From Pyrinomonadaceae bacterium (GTDB taxonomy: Bacteria; Acidobacteriota; Blastocatellia; Pyrinomonadales; Pyrinomonadaceae), in contig JAICGZ010000010.1 in assembly GCA_025922875.1 (NCBI GenBank), positions 1 through 47,789 of the forward strand: a DNA stretch of 47,789 nt, written 5' to 3'. Position 1 is the stretch's first letter; every line of letters starts with the position of its first letter. Below the pieces are notes generated by a model. The model had not been told where the DNA came from and did not search any database. It saw only the letters and a program-made list of their open reading frames with translations. Below are positions 43,137-47,789 of the stretch, piece by piece. Both the position numbers and the translations under genes were made by a program.

Positions 43137-44399
43137 TTACTTCGACTCGCTTGCAGCCGTTGCTGGTTGTTGCTCGAGTACTTTGCCGCCGGGAGTAACG
43201 CCGAGTTGTCCATTCGTCACGACCTTTTCACCTGCCGCGACGCCTTTCTCCACCACGACCAGATCTCCCTGCCGTTGGCCCAGCGAGACTTGCCGCTGCT
43301 CGGCAGTGGAGTCAGGCTTGACGACGTAAACGTACGAACCGTTCGCTGACATCTGGGGAGCGGAAGCAGGAACCAGTACCGCGTTTTGCACTGTGCCCAG
43401 CAGCAGTCGGATGTTGACGAAACGACCGGGCCAGAAACGATGATCGGGATTCGGTAGTGTTGCCCGAAGCGTTACCTGACCAGTTTCCGCCTGCACTGCA
43501 TTGTCGATAAACGTCAAGCGTCCTGGAACTGTGCTCTCGGCGTTGTCCGGCAGACGCACTTCAGCCATCAGAGTGCCCGAGCGCATCTGCTCTTGCACCG
43601 CAGTCAAATGGTTTTGCGAGATGGTGAAATCCGCGTAGATCGGATCGAGTCGTTCGATCACCAGCAGAGCACCACTCGGAACCGAACCGTTGCTCATTTC
43701 CGAATTACCCGAAGTTCCGGGATTCACGACGTTGCCGACGTCTACAAGTCGCTGTCCCGCGCGTCCGTCAATCGGCGAGTGGATGTAGCAGTAACTGAGT
43801 TGGACCTTGGCGGTCTCAATCGCAGCGTTATCAACTCTGATGGTTTCATCTGCGCTGCGCACGGCGGCGCGTGCGGCTTCGCTATTGGCTTTAAGCGTAT
43901 CGTACTCTGCGCGCAGTTGTTGGTATTGCTCGCTCGGCACGACTCCCTGCTCGACGAGCGTGCTATATCGGTTTACCTGTGTCAGTCCCCATTGCTCGCG
44001 TGCCAGCTCGCGAGCCAAATTCGCCTCGGCCTGCTTCTTGGCCGCAACGTCTTTGGACAGGTTTGCCTGAGCTTGTTTGAGATTTGCCTCGAAGGGGCGG
44101 GGATCGATCGTAAAGAGGAGTTGACCCTTCCGCACGTTCGTGCCGTCAGTGAAATGGATCTTTTCGATGCGGCCCGAGACCTGGGGCTGAATGGCCACGA
44201 TTTCACGCGCGACGATCTTGCCGAGTGCGTCCATGTAATTCGAGACATCCTGAGACACTGCTGTGCTCACGACCACCGGTGCGGGCGGGCGCTCAAAATT
44301 CTGCTGGGCTTTATTTTCACAACCGGAGAGAGTGGCGCAGAGTCCACTCATTGCCAGGACAAGTCCCAGACGATAAGACAAGCTCTGCTTGAATTTCAT
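43137..44399 (-). CDS. RND periplasmic adaptor lipoprotein (membrane-fusion protein)
   Basis: A 420-residue membrane-fusion protein with AAGGAAA upstream. The signal MKFKQSLSYRLGLVLAMSGL runs to lipobox LSGC (Cys27), so it is a lipoprotein. Then come the lipoyl-like half (ALGKIVAREIVAIQPQVSGRIEKIHFTDG), a coiled-coil hairpin (QANLSKDVAAKKQAEANLARELAREQ), the second lipoyl half, a beta-barrel (LRATLPNPDHRFWPGRFVNIRLL) and the membrane-proximal domain. This is a standard adaptor in an MdtABC-type pump and the pump follows directly. A TATAAA-bearing palindrome (44426-44439) lies 27 nt upstream of the start and might be a repressor site. Confidence 0.92.
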   Translation of the reverse strand: MKFKQSLSYRLGLVLAMSGLCATLSGCENKAQQNFERPPAPVVVSTAVSQDVSNYMDALGKIVAREIVAIQPQVSGRIEKIHFTDGTNVRKGQLLFTIDPRPFEANLKQAQANLSKDVAAKKQAEANLARELAREQWGLTQVNRYSTLVEQGVVPSEQYQQLRAEYDTLKANSEAARAAVRSADETIRVDNAAIETAKVQLSYCYIHSPIDGRAGQRLVDVGNVVNPGTSGNSEMSNGSVPSGALLVIERLDPIYADFTISQNHLTAVQEQMRSGTLMAEVRLPDNAESTVPGRLTFIDNAVQAETGQVTLRATLPNPDHRFWPGRFVNIRLLLGTVQNAVLVPASAPQMSANGSYVYVVKPDSTAEQRQVSLGQRQGDLVVVEKGVAAGEKVVTNGQLGVTPGGKVLEQQPATAASESK

Positions 44400-44608
44400 A
44401 GAGTTATTTCCTTAGCGCATCCAGCGTCTATTTATAGACCCCGGAGGTGGAGTTTGGTTCGGGTACGATATCGCGCGCGCATTTGTTGCGCACGCCGTCG
44501 CCAGCCGGGAAGCGCCGCTACATTGTGCCATTACGAGCAGAGAATACTAAGTGGGGTGAAGAAAGGTTGTGTTAAGTGCAGGTAAAAATTTGTTAAGAAT
44601 TGTGAACC

Positions 44609-44663
44609 GCCACAAAGAAGCAAAAAAGCAAAAAATCTCGCCGCATTTTTTGTGCTTTGTGGC
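44609..44663. repeat. CACAAAG-family inverted repeat upstream of the efflux genes
   Basis: GCCACAAAG (44609-44617) and CTTTGTGGC (44655-44663) are perfect inverted repeats; A-rich and T-rich inner segments (AAAAAAT/ATTTTTT) can pair too. The region 44400-44608 otherwise contains a TATAAA palindrome near the adaptor start and no other feature I can support. Confidence 0.65.
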
Positions 44664-44777
44664 AGTATCCTCCCAAAGCGAAAATCTGTTTGTTAGTATG
44701 GCTTCGCAACGACAAAGCAAGTGGTTTACTTGATCGTCAGAACGAGTCGACTTGTTTAAGTCTGTGCTAAAACAGGG

Positions 44778-44818
44778 CGAGAGTGGCAACTTCCCAAACC
44801 CTTAAGTTGCCACTCTCG
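44778..44818. other. Perfect 15-bp inverted repeat upstream of the XRE regulator
   Basis: CGAGAGTGGCAACTT (44778-44792) pairs perfectly with AAGTTGCCACTCTCG (44804-44818) around an 11-nt loop. It is not next to a stop codon, so it is not an obvious terminator. It may be an operator or part of a structured leader of the XRE gene, whose start is about 200 nt away. Confidence 0.6.
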
Positions 44819-44885
44819 AGGGCGAAGCACTAACCCGATTGCCTCTGGGCCACGCACTTCGCTAACATGAATGGAATGATTAACT

Positions 44886-44937
44886 GGCGAACGAGAATCG
44901 CCTGAGATGCTCGCCGCCCGGAAGCTTCGATTCCGGG
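44886..44937. other. Two further stem-loops in the putative leader of the XRE gene
   Basis: GGCGA-ACGAGAA-TCGCC (44886-44902) and CCCGGAA-GCTTCGA-TTCCGGG (44917-44937) form successive 5-bp and 7-bp stems, both with 7-nt loops. Together with the 15-bp stem at 44778-44818 they give a hairpin row before the regulator gene. I could not match it to a known riboswitch. Confidence 0.4.
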
Positions 44938-45019
44938 TCTCTCCTAAAGCCAGCCACAGCGTATTTCTATTTAGAAAGCTTTGCAAGTGCAGTTGCGCCT
45001 CTTCCGGGAGGACAAGTTG

Positions 45020-45304
45020 ATGGGGCGCGCTCACCGATCGCGACCTAACCTGCTTGCCGAAAAGCTGCGGTTCTTACGGAAACATTTTGGTCTGACTCAG
45101 TCAGCACTGATTAAGAGGCTCGCTGTCAAAGGGGAGCCGCTTTATCCGTCCAGCATCTCACTCTTTGAACAAGGCGGGCGAGAGCCGTCATTGCTGGTTC
45201 TGCTCGCTTACTCGAAGCTTGCCGGAGTGACCATTAACGATTTAGTCGATGACAAAGTGAGGCTGACAGATTTAAGGGTTAAGCCCTGGCGTGTTAAGGA
45301 TTAA
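45020..45304 (+). CDS. XRE-family helix-turn-helix regulator
   Basis: A 94-residue regulator with GGGAGGA upstream of the ATG. It begins MGRAHRSRPNLLAEKLRFLR, then the HTH region KHFGLTQSALIKRL and ISLFEQGGREPSLLVLLAYSKLAGVTINDLVDD. The helix-turn-helix is of the Cro/C1 type and binds DNA as a small stand-alone regulator or antitoxin-like protein; no toxin gene follows. A row of predicted stem-loops lies upstream, and an AGATTAC hairpin follows the stop. It is convergent with the MBL-fold gene, so it may or may not regulate it. Confidence 0.8.
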   Translation: MGRAHRSRPNLLAEKLRFLRKHFGLTQSALIKRLAVKGEPLYPSSISLFEQGGREPSLLVLLAYSKLAGVTINDLVDDKVRLTDLRVKPWRVKD

Positions 45305-45308
45305 GAGG

Positions 45309-45347
45309 TCCACAGATTACCAGGAGCTTGTCTGTGTAATCTGTGGA
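45309..45347. terminator. AGATTAC-family hairpin between XRE and MBL genes
   Basis: TCCACAGATTAC (45309-45320) pairs perfectly with GTAATCTGTGGA (45336-45347) over a 15-nt loop. It sits between two convergent genes, four bases after the XRE stop, and is related to 2722-2750. Confidence 0.6.
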
Positions 45348-45353
45348 TTCAAA

Positions 45354-46565
45354 TCACATCTTATCCAGCAGGTTGATCAGGTGCGGTTTGTTCTCGTCGA
45401 CGATAACAACCTTCTTCGCAAATTTCTTATTCTCCTCCAGGAATGCCTTAAGACTTTGCTTCTTCGGTGACCAGGGCTTCCCTTTCTTTTTAACCTCCTT
45501 CTTACGCTCGGCATCGATCTCATCGATCGGGTAGGTTAAGTGAACCGTATATTGTTCGTCGCCTCTTTCCGCCCACAACATCTCCAACGTCTCGCGTTCC
45601 GGATTGCCGTGCTCACCGTCCCCGGAAAAAACATAATGGTCCGCTGTGATGCGACGGAAAAAGATCGGTTCGACGTTACGATTACTACCGTGGTGCGGCC
45701 CCTTCAGAATATCCACGTGAATCTTGCTCTTGCCGTCCGGCTTTAGAAGGCCTACCAGTTCAAGTCCTTCCAGAATCTTGTCGCCCCGAGCATCGCCCGT
45801 GAGCAACATGCGTTTTTTTCCAGCCTCGGCTAAAACAACAAGGCTTGAAAGGTTCGCGACAGATTTATCGGCGAATGCCGCCAGCGCGGCCTCAGTTTTC
45901 TTCTCTTTCTTCTTCAGAAATTCATCGTGGGCTTTCTGCAGCGCCACGACTTCATCGTTCATTGGCCCAACCACCGTTAATTGAAGGCCCTTTCCCATAG
46001 CTACCTTTTTGCCCTTCTTCCGTGCGAGTACAAGTTTGCCGTGAAACTCCGGATTGACGCGCAGGCTGAGTCCTCTGGTGTCATCGCGCAACCGAAACCC
46101 CTGACCCACACTGGCGAGCACCCTGGCTGTATCCGGATCGAGGCCGTCAACGTCTGCCTCACCCGACAACGAAGCCGCTCCGAACTGGGCCGTCACGGCA
46201 GCCGTCAACTCTTTTGCACTGTTACCGATGATGTCGTCGAAGGTGTTGTGCCAGACCCCCTTTATTTTCAATGGGAGCGGCCGTTGCGAGGCTTTTGCTT
46301 CAAGCAGCTCTTTAGTGAGTTCGAGCACGCCGTTGATGTGATCGTCGTCGATGTGACTGACCATCAGGAAATCGACCGGGAGTGAAGCATCGGCTGCCAG
46401 TCCGCGCGCTTTCCGTATCTCTGCCAGTCGCGGTTTGAGATGGGGTGTGTAAACCTTTGATGGTCCACCATCAATCAATGCCAGTCCCGGATCGTTTTTT
46501 GTGCCGTAGTGAAGAATGAGACAGTCGCCTTTACGAGCGCGCCTCACGTCGAGTGTGAAAAACAT
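45354..46565 (-). CDS. MBL-fold metallohydrolase of the ComEC/Rec2-like type
   Basis: A 403-residue protein without signal peptide, AAGGAG upstream. The metal motif reads SHIDDDHING (His71, Asp73, Asp75, His76), the HxDxDH form used by the ComEC/Rec2 beta-lactamase-fold subfamily, and later LLTGDARGDK and KGPHHGSN supply further ligands. A Lys-rich helical segment (FLKKKEKKTEAALAAFADK) interrupts the fold and the C-terminus is highly basic. Members hydrolyse phosphodiesters, including nucleic acids. It begins 11 nt after the stop of a subtilisin-like protease gene and is surely cotranscribed. The pairing is probably functional, but its job is not apparent. Confidence 0.85.
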   Translation of the reverse strand: MFFTLDVRRARKGDCLILHYGTKNDPGLALIDGGPSKVYTPHLKPRLAEIRKARGLAADASLPVDFLMVSHIDDDHINGVLELTKELLEAKASQRPLPLKIKGVWHNTFDDIIGNSAKELTAAVTAQFGAASLSGEADVDGLDPDTARVLASVGQGFRLRDDTRGLSLRVNPEFHGKLVLARKKGKKVAMGKGLQLTVVGPMNDEVVALQKAHDEFLKKKEKKTEAALAAFADKSVANLSSLVVLAEAGKKRMLLTGDARGDKILEGLELVGLLKPDGKSKIHVDILKGPHHGSNRNVEPIFFRRITADHYVFSGDGEHGNPERETLEMLWAERGDEQYTVHLTYPIDEIDAERKKEVKKKGKPWSPKKQSLKAFLEENKKFAKKVVIVDENKPHLINLLDKM

Positions 46566-46576
46566 ATGGGTTCTCC

Positions 46577-47789
46577 TTAGATACTTTGAAAAGCCCTGAG
46601 CACATCAAGCATGCCGTGCCCTTGAAAACTGCGCTCACGTCCGAGATCCGTTGCACTCTCGCAGAGAATCCTCTTGATCCTGCGCGGCTCGCCGATCAGT
46701 TCGTCGTAGCGCGCCATCAGCATCGCCGCCGCTCCACTCACGTGAGGCGCTGCCATGCTCGTCCCGTCAAGTTCTCCCCAGCCTCCGTCAGGCAAACACG
46801 ATTCGATTCTTTCGCCGGGAGCAACCAGATCCGGTTTCAACCGTCCGTCACCGGTTGGACCACGGCTCGAAAAGAAACTGACACCGTAAGTATGTGGCCG
46901 GTAACGGTGAGTTGCACCAACGGTGATGACGCCGTCAGCATTGCCCGGATCTGTAACACTGAAAGCCGTATAGCCCTCGTAAGAACCATCCTTTGTTTCA
47001 AACCGCTGATATCCGAGATTGCCGGCTGCCGCCACTACAACCACACCGCTTTCCACCAGTCGCTCAGATTCGTTACAAATCGGAGTGCGGCCGCAAGCGA
47101 AGTTACGCACGTCGTGTGGTATCGACAAGCTGAGGTTGGCGCCGTGAATGGTGAGGTAAGTGTTACGGTCGTTCAGATAACGCAGGTACTGCAGCGCCGC
47201 GATGATTGCGAACTCAGTGTCTTCCAGCGACTTTGCAAGTACACGAAAGTCGTAGAACCTGATATCGGGACACATACCGTCAAAGAAGCTCGGATCGGCT
47301 GGTCCTTCAGGAGTTTCCCTTGCAGCATACGCGCCGATGATACCGGCTACGTGCGTACCGTGTCCGCTGCGAGGTCGTGCGGTCTTTGGATCAACTGAGA
47401 TGAATGGTTCTACGAGCTCCCAATGAATCGGTCGATCGTTCTCAGCATCAAGAGCCAACTCCTGAAGGATCTTAGTCGCTTTCTTCCCGGTGAGCTCTTT
47501 TTCGCGCCCGTCTCGGAGTTCGCGGAGTCGCTGCTTGAATGCGTCAGTGGTTGTGTCGAGATTGTCGAGACTCACGATCTTGCGGATGTTGCTGAAATCG
47601 AAAGCCTTGAGCACGCGGCTCTCGCCGTCTTTGTCTTTAAATACGGGATGCGCGCCGTCAATGCCTGAATCAATAACAGCCCAAGTGATCTTGTCGCACT
47701 TGACGTTGAACAATGTACGGGCGGCGTCGCCCTTGACGGAGGGAACGGATCGCTCCAGGGCCGGCATTGCCTTTCGATTCAGCGACACT
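46577..47789 (-). CDS. Subtilisin-like S8 serine protease, N-terminus beyond window edge
   Basis: At least 403 residues; the frame is open at the window edge, so the start is not seen. Catalytic residues: Asp40 (WAVIDSGIDGAHP), His143 (RSGHGTHVAGI) and Ser344 (LDGTSMAAPHVSG), with AAAGN as oxyanion Asn. Between Asp and His lies an insertion of about 60-70 residues more than usual (from NIRKIVSLDNLDTTTDA to LALDAENDRPIHW), which may serve a regulatory or partner role. No signal peptide is visible in the covered part. It is followed by the MBL-fold gene. Confidence 0.88.
   Translation of the reverse strand, partial: VSLNRKAMPALERSVPSVKGDAARTLFNVKCDKITWAVIDSGIDGAHPVFKDKDGESRVLKAFDFSNIRKIVSLDNLDTTTDAFKQRLRELRDGREKELTGKKATKILQELALDAENDRPIHWELVEPFISVDPKTARPRSGHGTHVAGIIGAYAARETPEGPADPSFFDGMCPDIRFYDFRVLAKSLEDTEFAIIAALQYLRYLNDRNTYLTIHGANLSLSIPHDVRNFACGRTPICNESERLVESGVVVVAAAGNLGYQRFETKDGSYEGYTAFSVTDPGNADGVITVGATHRYRPHTYGVSFFSSRGPTGDGRLKPDLVAPGERIESCLPDGGWGELDGTSMAAPHVSGAAAMLMARYDELIGEPRRIKRILCESATDLGRERSFQGHGMLDVLRAFQSI

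Noticed and set aside
44917-44937. tRNA T-arm
   Set aside because: The TTCGATT loop looks tRNA-like, but the flanking 5-bp stem does not pair as a T-arm and no acceptor or anticodon arm fits; it is a plain hairpin.
46586-47398. A 270-codon plus-strand frame opposite the S8 protease
   Set aside because: It lies fully antisense to the protease with clear catalytic motifs, and its translation shows no recognisable domain.

Overview
The window looks like chromosomal DNA of a heterotrophic soil-type Gram-negative bacterium, most likely an Acidobacteriota member (class Blastocatellia or close). The clues are an ECF sigma factor of the type common in Acidobacteria and Planctomycetes that overlaps a Ser/Thr kinase gene, many secreted or outer-membrane proteins, an XRE regulator of a type familiar from these genomes, and small palindromic repeats of the CACAAAG, CGCAAAG and AGATTAC kinds between genes. 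The lineage call is inference. No rRNA, tRNA, CRISPR array, transposase or phage gene was found.

Layout. 1-5.7 kb: small enzymes (partial cupin, GNAT acetyltransferase, alpha/beta-hydrolase-like protein, secreted cyclase-family hydrolase, two S33 peptidases, two NTF2-like proteins). 5.8-12.8 kb: signalling (ECF sigma factor, membrane Ser/Thr kinase, exported tyrosine-phosphatase-like protein, hybrid histidine kinase). 12.9-15.3 kb: cydAB, a short-Q-loop (CIO-type) quinol oxidase. 15.6-20.4 kb: a vanadium-type haloperoxidase and a phosphoesterase, both with Lys-rich C-terminal tails, flanking an Omp85-like barrel. 20.5-23.4 kb: an arsenic locus (arsR, arsI, arsC) with peptidase E downstream of arsR and a UbiE-like methyltransferase interrupted by an in-frame TAG. 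23.5-27.8 kb: a tightly overlapping operon of SDR, DUF1440-like membrane protein, GH39-like glycosidase and glycoamylase-family protein, preceded by a HigB toxin remnant. 28.3-39.9 kb: a probable copper-dependent extracytoplasmic redox module made of a 1697-residue multicopper oxidase, a beta-propeller protein, two SCO copper chaperones and a cytochrome c/periplasmic-binding-protein fusion, with a divergent SurA-like double-domain protein. 40-44.4 kb: RND efflux pump genes. 45-47.8 kb: an XRE regulator, a metallo-beta-lactamase-fold hydrolase and a subtilisin-like protease cut by the window edge.

The most interesting region is the copper module. The large oxidase appears to be three repeats of a two-cupredoxin unit. 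Four His-X-His type motifs that could form one trinuclear copper centre are present, but the LHAH and HCH pair precedes the HIH and HDH pair, the reverse of ordinary laccases, and the third repeat has lost most ligands. The neighbouring SCO proteins (one with an extra metal-binding domain) suit copper loading, and the cytochrome fusion suggests an electron route. The substrate cannot be read from the sequence. Also notable are palindromic repeats that supply the C-terminal ends of two proteins, two copies of a ~110-nt inverted repeat, basic tails on two adjacent extracellular-type enzymes, and genes with -10-like elements directly before the start codon and no ribosome binding site.
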